From Sphingopyxis sp. YF1 (lineage in GTDB: Bacteria; Pseudomonadota; Alphaproteobacteria; Sphingomonadales; Sphingomonadaceae), in the NCBI RefSeq assembly GCF_022701295.1, contig NZ_CP033204.1:1364001-1428000 (forward strand): a DNA stretch of 64,000 nt, read 5' to 3'. Under the pieces are notes generated by a model. The model searched no databases, had not been told where the DNA came from, and saw only the letters and a program-made list of their open reading frames with translations. Made by a program: the position numbers and the translations under genes. This document shows, one piece after another, positions 17,779 through 26,870 of this stretch. How positions within the stretch are numbered: the first letter of the stretch is position 1; each line of letters starts with the position of its first letter.

Positions 17779-17850
17779 AATGGCCCGCGCTTTGCCAGCC
17801 ATGGTGCAGCGCGGCAAGGGGGTGATTGCCCGCATCTCGCCATCTCAGAT

Positions 17851-17933
17851 GTTCCCCGGCGAAAGCCGGGGTCCAGACATGTCAGGCAAGGTTGGCATGC
17901 GAACGCTCTGGGCCCCGGCTTTCGCCGGGGAAC
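17851..17933. repeat. Inverted repeat, class B (TTCCCCGGCGAAAGCCGGGG)
   Basis: The arms 17851-17877 and 17907-17933 are near-perfect inverted complements with a spacer of about 29 nt. Each arm is itself palindromic. It lies between the valS start and the 3' end of the S9 peptidase gene and has no coding content. Confidence 0.85.
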
Positions 17934-17943
17934 AGGCCATGTG

Positions 17944-20013
17944 CTATTTCTTCAGATGCTTGCCCATCCAGTCAAACACGGTGCGGTGCCACTGGACGCT
18001 GTTCGCGCCCTTCAGCACCCAGTGGTTTTCGTCCGGGAAGACGAGCAACTGGCTCTCGACGCCGCGGCGCTGGAGTGCGGTGAAGGCGGCGAGGCCCTGG
18101 CTGTAGGGGATGCGGAAATCCTTTTCGCCGGTGATCACCAGCATCGGCGTCTTCCACTTGGCGACATGATTGACCGGGTTCCACTTTTCGGGATCGGTGC
18201 GCTCCCACCACGGACCGCCATGATCCCATTCGTCGAACCACAATTCCTCGGTCTCGAACGCCATCGCGCGCAGGTCGAAGACGCCGTCGTGCTGGACGAG
18301 GCATTTGAAACCGTCGGTCCACTGGCCGGCGATCCAGTTCATCATATAGCCGCCGTAGGAGGCGCCGAGCGCGCAGGCGTTGCTGATGTCGAGTTGCATG
18401 TCCTGCTTGCCCGCCGCGGCGAGGCCGAGCTTGAGGTCTTCGAGCGGCTTGCCGCCCCAATCCTTGTTGATGCTGTCGGTGAAGGCTTGCCCGTATCCCG
18501 TCGAGCCGTGGAAATCGATCGAGACGACGCCATAGCCCTGCTGCGCGATCAGGCGCGGGTTCCAGCGCGTCGACCAGCTGTTGCCGAAGCTGCCCTGCGG
18601 CCCGCCATGAACGACAAAGGCTACCGGGATTTTCTGTGCCGGGTTCACCGGCTTCAGGATGATGCCCCAAACCTTGTCGCCGTTCGCACCCGCGAATTGC
18701 ATGCGATCGAATTCGACCGGATCGAATTCGGCGAGCTGCGCTGCATTGACCTTGGTGAGCTGCGAAACCTTGCCCTTGGCGTCGCGGACATAGAGGTCGG
18801 TCGGCGCGAGCGCGCTGTTGCGCGAATAGAGCAGGCTGCCGCCGGCGAGCGGGGTGACGTCGCCGACATTGCCGTCGAAGGCGTCGGTCGACGCCTTCAG
18901 TTTCTCGACCTCGCCGCTCGCCGCATCGACGCGGAAGACCGGGTGGTCGAGCACGTCCTGCGCGGTGACATAGAGCGACTTGCCGTCGGGCGCCCAGGCG
19001 ATCGAGCCGACCGAGCGGTCCCACGCGTCGGTCAGCTTGCGCGTGTCGCCGGTCGACAGGTCGCGCAGCATCAGCACTTGGCGGTCGGCCTCGTATCCCG
19101 GCCGCGCCATCGCTGCATAGGCGAGCCATTTGCCGTCGGGCGAGGGGGTGGGGAGGGTGTCGGTCGCCTGATTGTCCGCGGTCAGATTCTGCGGCATCAT
19201 CCGGCTGTCGACCAGCCAGCTGTAGATATCGAGATTGGTCGACAGCGGTTCGTTGCGATCGGCCTTGCGCAGCGTAAAGAACACCGTGCGGCTGTCGGCA
19301 CCCCATGCAAGTTCCTCACCGCCCCCGAACGGCTTCGACGGGCTGTCGCCCACGAGACCGGCGTCGACCGGGCGTGCGGCGGTCGCCTTGCCGCCTTCGA
19401 GGTCGAAGACGAAGGGGCGGCTGTAAGTGCCGGGGGTTTCCCAATGGTCCCAGTGGCGCACGAAGCCCGCGCCATCCTTGTAGAGGCGGCCGGTGCCGGG
19501 ACCGACCAGCGCGCCCTTGTCCTTCGCCTCGCAGCCGAAGTCGGTGCATTCTTTCGCGATGTCGCCCCATGCGAGCAGGCGCTTGCCGTCGGGCGAGATC
19601 TTGAAACCTTCGACGTCCGCCTTGGTGTCGGTGACCTGGGCGGCGGGGGTGCCCGCTGCCCGGGGATCGATGCGCCAGACCTGGCTGGCGCCCGAGGCGT
19701 CGGACAGGAAGAAGAGCGAGCCGTCGGGGTGGAACGACGGGCTGGTCTCGTTCTTGCCCGCGGTGTCGGCGATCGCGACGGGTTTGGCGTCCTTGGCATT
19801 GCGGTCGACGAGCCACAGGCCGGTCGAGCGCTTGTAGGTTTCGGCCGCCGTCTCGGTCATCTGGAACACGACCCAGCGTCCGTCGGGCGAGGCGGTTGGC
19901 GCAGCGACGCGCTTGAGCGTTGCGAGATCGACCTCGGTCATCGGCCGGGCCAGCGCGGGGGTGGAAAGGGCGGCGGCAAGCGCGATCGCGCTCGGGAGCA
20001 GATAGTTTCGCAT
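17944..20013 (-). CDS. S9-family prolyl oligopeptidase-like peptidase
   Basis: The 689-residue secreted serine peptidase belongs to the acylaminoacyl/dipeptidyl peptidase group. It starts with a signal peptide (MRNYLLPSAIALAAALSTPALA). An N-terminal beta-propeller with repeated SPDGRW, HPDGSLFFLSD and SPDGKWLAY blades (about residues 30-400) precedes the alpha/beta-hydrolase domain. The catalytic triad is Ser552 (GASYGG), Asp632 (GEKDFRIPY) and His664 (ENHWV), with the oxyanion block VVHGGPQG. It should release short peptides in the periplasm. It stands alone between two repeats or spacers. Confidence 0.96.
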   Translation of the reverse strand: MRNYLLPSAIALAAALSTPALARPMTEVDLATLKRVAAPTASPDGRWVVFQMTETAAETYKRSTGLWLVDRNAKDAKPVAIADTAGKNETSPSFHPDGSLFFLSDASGASQVWRIDPRAAGTPAAQVTDTKADVEGFKISPDGKRLLAWGDIAKECTDFGCEAKDKGALVGPGTGRLYKDGAGFVRHWDHWETPGTYSRPFVFDLEGGKATAARPVDAGLVGDSPSKPFGGGEELAWGADSRTVFFTLRKADRNEPLSTNLDIYSWLVDSRMMPQNLTADNQATDTLPTPSPDGKWLAYAAMARPGYEADRQVLMLRDLSTGDTRKLTDAWDRSVGSIAWAPDGKSLYVTAQDVLDHPVFRVDAASGEVEKLKASTDAFDGNVGDVTPLAGGSLLYSRNSALAPTDLYVRDAKGKVSQLTKVNAAQLAEFDPVEFDRMQFAGANGDKVWGIILKPVNPAQKIPVAFVVHGGPQGSFGNSWSTRWNPRLIAQQGYGVVSIDFHGSTGYGQAFTDSINKDWGGKPLEDLKLGLAAAGKQDMQLDISNACALGASYGGYMMNWIAGQWTDGFKCLVQHDGVFDLRAMAFETEELWFDEWDHGGPWWERTDPEKWNPVNHVAKWKTPMLVITGEKDFRIPYSQGLAAFTALQRRGVESQLLVFPDENHWVLKGANSVQWHRTVFDWMGKHLKK

Positions 20014-20154
20014 GCAAGCGGTTTAGCGATGCGACGCCGCTGTTCAAGGACCAAGCGGGTGCGGCCGGAAAATCCAGCTTGTCCGGGAAAAATCAAACCT
20101 CTCTGGCACCGCCGCGCGCCGCGCTGCATCGGCCCGCGTCCCGAGGAGGTGCGC

Positions 20155-20844
20155 GTGCCGAAGTCTGGTCCGAGTCGATTTTTCTCTCCGCTGCTGGCGG
20201 GCGCGAGCTTTCGCGACCGGATGATCGCGAGCATCGGGGCGCTCGTCGGCATCGGCCTTGCGGGGTTGACCTGTGCCGCGATGGTCCCCGTTTCGATGCC
20301 GTGGATCATCGCGCCGATCGGGGCGTCGGCGGTCCTCCTGTTCGCGGTCCCGTCGAGTCCGCTCGCCCAGCCATGGTCGATCGCGGGCGGTAACGCCGCG
20401 TCGGCGCTGATCGGGGTGTGCGTCGCGCAGGCGGTGGGTTCGCCGGCGCTCGCAGCCGCGCTCGCGGTTTCGGCCGCGATACTGGTCATGTCGCTGCTGC
20501 GCTGCCTGCACCCGCCGGGCGGAGCGGTGGCGCTCAGCGCGGTGCTCGGCTGGCCCGACATCGCGGGGCATGCGAGCGAGTTCCTGGTCCCGGTCCTGCT
20601 GAACTCGCTCGTCCTCATCGGGATCGGGGCGGTGTTCCACCGCTTTTCGGGGCACAGCTACCCGCATCGCGCGCGACCGGTCGAGGGCAAGCCGCCGACC
20701 GACGAGCCGGCGGGGTTGCTGGTCGAAGATATCGACAGCGCGCTCGCCGATCTCGGCGAGACGTTCGACATCGGCCGCGAGGACCTGGTGCTGTTGCTGG
20801 CGCGCGCGGAGGTGCATGCGGCGGCGCGGGCGGAGCGGCGCTAG
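20155..20844 (+). CDS. HPP family membrane protein
   Basis: The 229-residue product has four TM helices of the HPP family: the PIGASAVLLFAVPSSPLAQPW block, then NAASALIGVCVAQAVG, and the name-giving LHPPGGAVALSAVLGW. The soluble tail (about residues 165-229) is acidic and ends in a basic stretch. HPP proteins have been linked to nitrite transport in chloroplasts and cyanobacteria; in proteobacteria the role is unclear. The start is GTG 20155, because a good SD (AGGAGG, 20144-20149) sits 5 nt upstream; GTG 20149 is too close to it. Confidence 0.88.
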   Translation: MPKSGPSRFFSPLLAGASFRDRMIASIGALVGIGLAGLTCAAMVPVSMPWIIAPIGASAVLLFAVPSSPLAQPWSIAGGNAASALIGVCVAQAVGSPALAAALAVSAAILVMSLLRCLHPPGGAVALSAVLGWPDIAGHASEFLVPVLLNSLVLIGIGAVFHRFSGHSYPHRARPVEGKPPTDEPAGLLVEDIDSALADLGETFDIGREDLVLLLARAEVHAAARAERR

Positions 20845-20872
20845 GCGCGCGGTTCGAAACCCCCGGCCGGCT

Positions 20873-21535
20873 TTAGCCGTCGTCCGCCTTGTCGCACTGC
20901 TTCGGGTTCCGGGCCATCGCTTCGGATTTGCGCCAGGCCGAACGGAAGAGGCGATCGCGCTCGGCCCGCGCGCCGATATCGTAGCGCGCCTGCGCGACCG
21001 GCCGTCCCATCGCGTCCTGCAGCGACAGCGTCAGGGCGGTGCCAGTTTCGAGGCGCTCGTACGGATCGCCGTCCCCGCCGCCATCGGTAATCGACGCCGA
21101 GGCATAGCGGAAAGGGCTTCCGCCGATCCGGTAGGCGACGCCCGACGGCTCGAGTTCGACCGACCAGCTCTCGCCGCTGTCCATCCACAGCAGGAGCGTG
21201 AGCTGGCGAAGTGCGCCGGCGGGACCGCCGACGCTCGATATCTCGCCGATCGCTTCGGTCAGTTCGCCGATCGCACCGGCCTCGGCATCGTCATATTGCA
21301 GGACGAGTTCGGGACGGTCGAGGTCGCGATACCGGGGCGGGCTGGCATCGAGCATCGGTGGTGTCCAGCGCACCGAGCGCGACCAGATATCGCCGTCGCC
21401 GTCGACCTCCGCCACGACGGTGACTTGCGCGTCGCGGCTGCCCCTGACGACCGCGGTGCACACGCGCTCCTCATTTTGCGCCATCGCGGGTATCGGGGCT
21501 GCGAGCAGGGCGGTGGTGAGCAGCGCACGGATCAT
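20873..21535 (-). CDS. Secreted hypothetical protein
   Basis: The 220-residue protein has a signal peptide (MIRALLTTALLAAPIPAMAQ) and a mature, beta-rich soluble part with two Cys (VCTAVV near the start, QCDKADDG at the end). I do not recognise the family. Its ATG overlaps the stop of the amidohydrolase gene upstream (ATGA at 21532-21535), so it is translated as the last gene of the ypfJ - amidohydrolase operon. It may assist that enzyme or be an envelope protein; nothing in it decides. Confidence 0.65.
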   Translation of the reverse strand: MIRALLTTALLAAPIPAMAQNEERVCTAVVRGSRDAQVTVVAEVDGDGDIWSRSVRWTPPMLDASPPRYRDLDRPELVLQYDDAEAGAIGELTEAIGEISSVGGPAGALRQLTLLLWMDSGESWSVELEPSGVAYRIGGSPFRYASASITDGGGDGDPYERLETGTALTLSLQDAMGRPVAQARYDIGARAERDRLFRSAWRKSEAMARNPKQCDKADDG

Positions 21536-22818
21536 CGGACCAGCGTCCCGCCCTTCATCACATGGTCGATCCGTTCGAGCGCCGCGATGTCGGCGAGCGG
21601 ATCGGCGCGGACCGCGACCATGTCGGCGTAGCGGCCCGGAACGATGGCGCCGATGTCGCTGCGCCCCATTTCCTCCGCGGCGCGGCCGGTCGCCGAGCGG
21701 ATCGCCTGCATCGGGGTCATGCCATAGCGCACCATATAGGAGAATTGCCGGGCGTTGAGCCCGTGCGGATACACGCCCGCGTCGGTCGCAAAGCCGATGT
21801 TCACGCCCAGTTCGACCGCGCGGCGGAACGCGGCGCGCTGCGCGTCGGTCGTCTCGCGGTTCTTGCGCAGATATTCCTCGGGCCAGCCTTCCTTCGTGCC
21901 GATATCGTCGATGTAGGTGCCGTTGTAGATGTCCATCGCGAGCCAGGTGCCGTGCTTCCTGGCGAGCTGCAGCGTCGCTTCGTCGGCGAGGCTGGCATGC
22001 TCGATGCTGTCGACCCCGGCGGTGATCGCATTGCGGATGCCGACCGCGCCGTGCGCGTGCGCGGTAACCCTCTTGCCGCGTGCATGGGCGACCTCGACGA
22101 TCGCCCGGAGCTGTTCGACGGTGAGTTCGGGCGCTCCCGGTTCGGTCCCGATCGCCAGCACCGCGCCGGTTGCGATCGTCTTGATGAAGTCGGCGCCATG
22201 ATCGAGCAGGTAAGTGGTCTTCGCCGCGGCTTCCTCAGGCGTCGCCGCCACGCCGAGCCGCATGTCGGGGGGGAGCTGGTCGTTCGGGACGACACCGTTG
22301 AGTTCGCCGCCGCCGCCGGGGATGGTCAGATAGGCCCCCGCGACCCACATCCGCGGACCTGGCACATCGCCGCGCTCGATCGCGTTGCGCAGCGCGACGT
22401 CGGTGAGCCCGCGATAGGTGCCGACATCGCGCACGCTGGCGAAGCCCGCATTCAGCGTAACCCGCGCGTTGCGTGCGCCGACGAGCGCGGTCTCGGCGGG
22501 CGAGGCCTTCATCGGCGCGGCGAGGTCGGCGCTCTGGCCGAGGTCGGCGAGATGGGTGTGGAGATCGATCAGCCCGGGCAGCACGGTGAAGCCCGACCAG
22601 TCGAGCCGCGTCGCACCCGCCGGGGTCGCGCCGCACGGCGCCACCGCTGTGATCCGCTCGGCCACGATCGTGATGCAATGCCCGGTGCGAACCTCGTCGG
22701 TCACGCCGTCGATCAGCCGTCCGGCCTCGACATAGAGCGTTTCGGCCGAAGCCGACGCTGCCGCGACCAGAGCCGCGGCGAGGGCGGCGATCAGATGGCG
22801 GTGTCGAAGGTGTTGCAC
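21532..22818 (-). CDS. Secreted metal-dependent amidohydrolase
   Basis: The 428-residue imidazolonepropionase/Xaa-Pro dipeptidase-like amidohydrolase has a metal site that starts with GLIDLHTH. The carboxylated-Lys region is ADFIKTIATGA, the later His ligands are in VTAHAHGAVG and SIEHASLA, and the Asp in GFATDAGVYPHG. Start choice: no ATG exists near the N-terminus. GTG 22818 gives a credible signal peptide (MQHLRHRHLIAALAAALVAAASASA) and overlaps the ypfJ gene by 28 bp. It probably hydrolyses dipeptides or cyclic amides in the periplasm; the substrate is open. It is the middle gene of a three-gene operon. Confidence 0.9.
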   Translation of the reverse strand: MQHLRHRHLIAALAAALVAAASASAETLYVEAGRLIDGVTDEVRTGHCITIVAERITAVAPCGATPAGATRLDWSGFTVLPGLIDLHTHLADLGQSADLAAPMKASPAETALVGARNARVTLNAGFASVRDVGTYRGLTDVALRNAIERGDVPGPRMWVAGAYLTIPGGGGELNGVVPNDQLPPDMRLGVAATPEEAAAKTTYLLDHGADFIKTIATGAVLAIGTEPGAPELTVEQLRAIVEVAHARGKRVTAHAHGAVGIRNAITAGVDSIEHASLADEATLQLARKHGTWLAMDIYNGTYIDDIGTKEGWPEEYLRKNRETTDAQRAAFRRAVELGVNIGFATDAGVYPHGLNARQFSYMVRYGMTPMQAIRSATGRAAEEMGRSDIGAIVPGRYADMVAVRADPLADIAALERIDHVMKGGTLVR

Positions 22819-23696
22819 TGGGCGGGGTCCCCGGTCTGCAGCCCGCGGCGGAGCCAGGTCATGCGCTGTTCGCTGGTGCCGTGCGTGAAGCTTTCTGGGA
22901 CGGGGCGCTGCCCCGCCGAGCGCATCAGCGTATCGTCGCCGATCGCGTTCGCGGCGCGCATCGCTTCCTCCATGTCGCCCGGTTCCATCACCGGCTGGCC
23001 GTCGCGCGTGCGTGCGCGGTTGGCCCAGACCCCGGCGTAGCAGTCGGCCTGCAACTCCATGCGCACCTGCAGCGCGTTGCCCTCGGCCTGCGACGCCCGG
23101 CCTTGCGCGCGGCGCACCTGTTCGGAGGTGCCGGTGATCGTCTGGATATGGTGCCCGACCTCGTGCGCGACGACATAGGCCTGCGCCGCGTCGCCCGCGG
23201 CGCCGAAGCGCTGCGCCAGTTCGTCGAAGAAGGCGGTGTCGAGATAGACGCCCTGGTCGGCGGGGCAATAGAAGGGGCCCATGGCCGCCTGCGCCGCGCC
23301 GCAGCCCGAGCGGTTCTGGTCGGTGAAGAAATTGAGCGTCGGGCGCTGATAGCCGCGGATCGTGCTTTCCCAGACCTGATGCGTCGATCCGAAGACGTTG
23401 CACGCGAAGCGTTCGGCCTGCGTGTCGCACGCGACATTGGCGCCGCCGCGGCTGCCCGCCGCCGGATCGGCGGTGCCGCCGCCGGTGCTGAGCATGTTGG
23501 CGCCGGGGCCGAGCAGGAAAAAGGCGACCGCGCCAAGGATCAGGATCGTCCCGCAGCCCATCTTGCGCCCGAGCAGCATCGGCAGCAGCCCGACGAGCAG
23601 TCCGCCCATGCCGCCGCCCCCGCCGCCGCCGAATCCCCCGCCGCCGCGGCCGAGGTCACGGATGTCGTCGCCGGGATCATAGTCGTCGAGGCGCAT
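22791..23696 (-). CDS. ypfJ: Neutral zinc metallopeptidase, YpfJ family
   Basis: The 301-residue protein has a Gly-rich cytoplasmic start (residues about 14-32), one TM helix (about 47-66) and an extracytoplasmic peptidase domain with the zinc motif HEVGHH (His178, Glu179, His182). The downstream MELQADCYAGVWA block holds the third ligand. The start MRLDDYDPGDD is the family standard. Cellular role is poorly known. It is the first gene of an operon with the amidohydrolase, whose start lies inside this gene, and is divergent from the patatin gene. Confidence 0.93.
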   Translation of the reverse strand: MRLDDYDPGDDIRDLGRGGGGFGGGGGGGMGGLLVGLLPMLLGRKMGCGTILILGAVAFFLLGPGANMLSTGGGTADPAAGSRGGANVACDTQAERFACNVFGSTHQVWESTIRGYQRPTLNFFTDQNRSGCGAAQAAMGPFYCPADQGVYLDTAFFDELAQRFGAAGDAAQAYVVAHEVGHHIQTITGTSEQVRRAQGRASQAEGNALQVRMELQADCYAGVWANRARTRDGQPVMEPGDMEEAMRAANAIGDDTLMRSAGQRPVPESFTHGTSEQRMTWLRRGLQTGDPAQCNTFDTAI

Positions 23697-23862
23697 CGTC
23701 GGGGTCTCCAGCGCTGATGGTTCGGTCCTTGGCAGATTGTGGCAGCAGCATGGGGCAATTGGAAGAGGCTTCGCGACCGGGCGCACGGGCTTGGGCTTGC
23801 AATGGGCCGTGTTGCGGTGCACCAATCGCGCGTCCCGCCGATCGAAGGATTGTCCCGAGTCC

Positions 23863-25017
23863 ATGCCGCGCCGCGCCGCCTCCGCCGCCTTGCCGCTGCC
23901 CGATCTGGTCGTGCTGGTGTTGCAGGGCGGCGGCGCGCTCGGTGCCTATCAGGCGGGGGTCTATGAAGCGCTGATCGAACTCGGGATCGAACTCGACTGG
24001 GTCGCGGGGATCTCGATCGGTGCGGTCAACGCCGCGATCATCGCGGGAAATTCGCGCGACGAGGCCGTCGGCCGGTTGCGCGCCTTCTGGGACGGGGTTT
24101 CTTCGGCGCTGCCGTCGTTTCCGCTTCCCGACAATGATCTCGCTCGCGAATGGAGCCACCTCGCGGCGGCGGGGCAGGTGATGGCGTTCGGCGTGCCGGG
24201 TTTTTTCGCGCCGCGCTGGCCGCCCCCGGCGCTCGCCGAGCGGCAGACGCCGGGGGCGGTGAGCTTCTACGACACCGCGCCGCTGGTCGAGACGCTGAAC
24301 CGGCTGATCGACTGGGACCGGCTCAACGACGGCAAGGTGCGGCTCTCGGTCGGCGCGGTGGCGGTCGAGACGGGCAATTTCCGCTATTTCGACACCGCCG
24401 TCGAACGCATCGATGCGCGGCACATCCTTGCGTCGGGAGCGCTGCCGCCCGGATTGCCGCCGGTCGAGATCGACGGCGACTGGTATTGGGACGGCGGGCT
24501 CGTCTCGAACACCCCGCTCGAGCATGTCGTTGAGAGTGCGAGCGCGGATATGCTGGTGTTCCAGGTCGACCTGTTCCCGGCGCGCGGCGAGCGGCCGCAC
24601 GATCTGGAGGAGGCCTGGTCGCGCGAGAAGGACATCCGTTTTTCGAGCCGGACGCGGCGGATTTCGGACGGGCTGGTGCGGCGGCGGAAGGAGCATCGGG
24701 CGATCGACCGCATGTTGGCGAAGTTGCCGCCCGACGTGATGGCGCTGCCCGAGGTTCGGATGGTCCGGAAGATGATCGATTGCAAGGCGCTCAACGTGGT
24801 GCAGTTGGTGCACAATCCCTTGAAATGGCAGACGGGTGCGCGCGATTTCGAATTCTCGCGAGCCGGCGTCGAGGCCAATTGGGCGCAGGGACGCGCGGCG
24901 GTCGAGGCGGCGATGAACGACGGGCATCTGCTTGCGGAAAGCATCGCCGAGGGGCGCTCGAACAGCTTCGCGGTGCAGGCAGGCGGGCTGACGCCGAAAC
25001 AAGACCCTGAAAAATGA
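23863..25017 (+). CDS. Patatin-like phospholipase/esterase
   Basis: The 384-residue protein has the patatin active site: oxyanion loop QGGGALGAYQAG (about residues 21-32), nucleophile Ser51 in GISIGAVN, and the dyad Asp in WYWDGGLVSNTP. A C-terminal domain of unknown type contains QLVHNPLKWQTGARDFEFSR, a block seen in patatins that sit beside 3-hydroxybutyrate dehydrogenase genes, as here (34 bp gap). It lacks a signal peptide, so it acts in the cytosol, on lipids or possibly on hydroxybutyrate polymer or oligomers; the latter is inference from the neighbour. Confidence 0.92.
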   Translation: MPRRAASAALPLPDLVVLVLQGGGALGAYQAGVYEALIELGIELDWVAGISIGAVNAAIIAGNSRDEAVGRLRAFWDGVSSALPSFPLPDNDLAREWSHLAAAGQVMAFGVPGFFAPRWPPPALAERQTPGAVSFYDTAPLVETLNRLIDWDRLNDGKVRLSVGAVAVETGNFRYFDTAVERIDARHILASGALPPGLPPVEIDGDWYWDGGLVSNTPLEHVVESASADMLVFQVDLFPARGERPHDLEEAWSREKDIRFSSRTRRISDGLVRRRKEHRAIDRMLAKLPPDVMALPEVRMVRKMIDCKALNVVQLVHNPLKWQTGARDFEFSRAGVEANWAQGRAAVEAAMNDGHLLAESIAEGRSNSFAVQAGGLTPKQDPEK

Positions 25018-25051
25018 AGAATATCTCTCCCAAGGCACAAAGGACAACATC

Positions 25052-25837
25052 ATGCACCTGAAAGGCAAAACCGCCCTCGTCACCGGATCGACGTCGGGCA
25101 TCGGGCTCGGGATCGCCAAGGCCTATGCGGCGGCGGGCGCCAACATCATCATCAACGGTTTCGGCGATGCCGACGCAATCGAGACCGAGCGCGCGGCGCT
25201 GGCGGCGCAGAGCGGCGGCAAGGCGGCGTATGACGGCGCCGACCTGACCAAGCCCGAAGCCATCGAGGAAATGTTCAAGCGCGCCGATGCCGATTTCGGC
25301 GGGGTCGACATCCTCGTCAACAATGCCGGCATGCAGTTCGTGTCGCCGATCGAGAGTTTTCCGGTCGAGAAATGGGACATGATCATCGCGCTCAACCTGA
25401 CCGCGGCGTTCCACACGATCCGCCACGCGGTGCCGGGGATGCGGGGGAAGGGCTGGGGCCGGATCATCGGCACCGCGTCGGCGCACTCGCTCGTCGCTTC
25501 GCCGTTCAAATCGGCCTATGTCACCGCGAAGCACGGTCTCGCCGGGCTGACCAAGACGGTCGCGCTCGAAGTCGCCGATGCGGGCATCACGGTGAACTGC
25601 ATCAGCCCCGGCTATGTCTGGACGCCGCTGGTCGAGAACCAGATTCCCGACACGATGAAGGCGCGCGGCATGACGCGCGAACAGGTGATCAACGACGTGC
25701 TGCTCGCCGGGCAGCCGACCAAGCAGTTCGTGACGATCGAGCAGGTCGCTGCGCTCGCGGCATTCCTGACGCGCGACGAGGCCGCGAACATCACCGGCGC
25801 GAATCTGAGCGTCGACGGCGGCTGGACCGCGGCGTAG
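25052..25837 (+). CDS. bdhA: 3-Hydroxybutyrate dehydrogenase
   Basis: The 261-residue short-chain dehydrogenase oxidises (R)-3-hydroxybutyrate to acetoacetate with NAD+, the last step of polyhydroxybutyrate breakdown. The NAD site is TGSTSGIGLGIA, the structural motif NNAGMQFVSPIE, and the catalytic Ser/Tyr/Lys lie in ASAHSLVASPFKSAYVTAKHG. The family-typical GQPTKQFVT and the C-terminal SVDGGWTAA support 3-HB dehydrogenase over other SDRs. It follows the patatin gene with a short gap and is probably cotranscribed. Confidence 0.93.
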   Translation: MHLKGKTALVTGSTSGIGLGIAKAYAAAGANIIINGFGDADAIETERAALAAQSGGKAAYDGADLTKPEAIEEMFKRADADFGGVDILVNNAGMQFVSPIESFPVEKWDMIIALNLTAAFHTIRHAVPGMRGKGWGRIIGTASAHSLVASPFKSAYVTAKHGLAGLTKTVALEVADAGITVNCISPGYVWTPLVENQIPDTMKARGMTREQVINDVLLAGQPTKQFVTIEQVAALAAFLTRDEAANITGANLSVDGGWTAA

Positions 25838-25902
25838 GCGCGGGGCAGGGACCACGCTTCCCCGCAGAATGGTGGGTCGGCGGCTTTCGGGCGTTCCATA
25901 AT

Positions 25903-25939
25903 CCCGTTCGTGTCTCGACTTCGCTCGCCACGAACGGGG
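25903..25939. repeat. Palindromic repeat, class C (single unit)
   Basis: CCCGTTCGTG and CACGAACGGG arms surround CTCGACTTCGCTCG. It is a shorter relative of the inverted repeat at 26752-26830. Confidence 0.7.
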
Positions 25940-26081
25940 ATGGAAGACGGTTCGCGTCATACATAATGCGGTCATTTCGGGACGCATTTACGTGTCTGCG
26001 TGCGTTGCTGCGCTTTGGCAGCCTTGAGCAATTTTCTTTCGTCCCCTAAGGTTAACCATAACCGGACAGGAGAGACGGATC

Positions 26082-26729
26082 ATGTGGGGTCGTTATTCGA
26101 TAATCCTGGGGGCGTTGACCGCGCCCGTGTTGACGGGGTGCCAGACGGTACCGTCGGTGCCGCCGTCGGCGGCCGATGCGCCGTCGACCGAGGGGACGTG
26201 GCGCGCGACCGCGACCGAACAGGATCGCGGGCGTATCCGCAATTGGTATCGCAGCTGGGAGGCCGCGCTGGCCGACGCGCGCGCCAAGGGCCATGGCGCG
26301 CAGGTCGATCGCGAGGGCATTTTGCTCCACCCGACCGCGGCGCTGCCCAATCCGCACCTGCCCGCGGGGCAATATCGCTGCCGCACGATCAAGGTCGGGT
26401 CGCAGGGCGGCGGGACGCTGGGCTATGTCGCCTATGGCTGGTTCCGCTGCCGCGTGGCGGCCGAGCAGGGGCTGTTCAGCCTGACCAAGCTGACCGGATC
26501 GCAGCGGCCGGTCGGACTGATCTTTCCCGACAATCTGACGCGGCAGGTCTTTCTCGGGACGCTCGAACTCGGCGACGAGACGATGGCGGTCAGCTATGGC
26601 AGCGACCGGATGCGCGACATGGCGGGGCTGGTCGAGCGGATCGGCGACAATCGCTGGCGGCTGGTGCTGCCCGCGCCGGCGTATGAAAGTCTGCTCGACG
26701 TCATCGAGTTGGTGCCGGAGGGCCGATAG
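26082..26729 (+). CDS. Lipoprotein with DUF4893-like domain
   Basis: The 215-residue lipoprotein has a signal sequence ending in the lipobox LTGC (Cys20). The mature part starts WRATATEQDRGRIRNWYRSWEAALADARA, the pattern of DUF4893 proteins of sphingomonads, and contains two further Cys (YRCRT and FRCRV) that may form a disulfide. Function unknown; location is the envelope. SD GGAGAG precedes the ATG. The 244-bp gap upstream holds only the class C repeat and an AT-richer promoter-like stretch (about 26020-26065). Confidence 0.8.
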   Translation: MWGRYSIILGALTAPVLTGCQTVPSVPPSAADAPSTEGTWRATATEQDRGRIRNWYRSWEAALADARAKGHGAQVDREGILLHPTAALPNPHLPAGQYRCRTIKVGSQGGGTLGYVAYGWFRCRVAAEQGLFSLTKLTGSQRPVGLIFPDNLTRQVFLGTLELGDETMAVSYGSDRMRDMAGLVERIGDNRWRLVLPAPAYESLLDVIELVPEGR

Positions 26730-26751
26730 AGGATTTTAAACGCCCCAATCC

Positions 26752-26830
26752 CCGTTCGTGTCGAGCGAAGTCGAGATACGCGAAGGCATGCGCTCGCTCT
26801 GGGTGTCTCGACTTCGCTCGACACGAACGG
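26752..26830. repeat. Inverted repeat, class C (CCGTTCGTGTCGAGCGAAGT)
   Basis: Left arm 26752-26777 and right arm 26805-26830 are near-perfect inverted complements with a loop of about 27 nt. It lies between the DUF4893 and M20 genes. Confidence 0.85.
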
Positions 26831-26870
26831 ATAAGGGGGGGGGCATCACGCTTGAAGGCAGGGGATTGAG

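Noticed and set aside
17182..20154. Long plus-strand open frame leading into the HPP gene
   Set aside because: It is antisense to valS and the S9 peptidase gene; only the part after GTG 20155 shows protein features and an SD.
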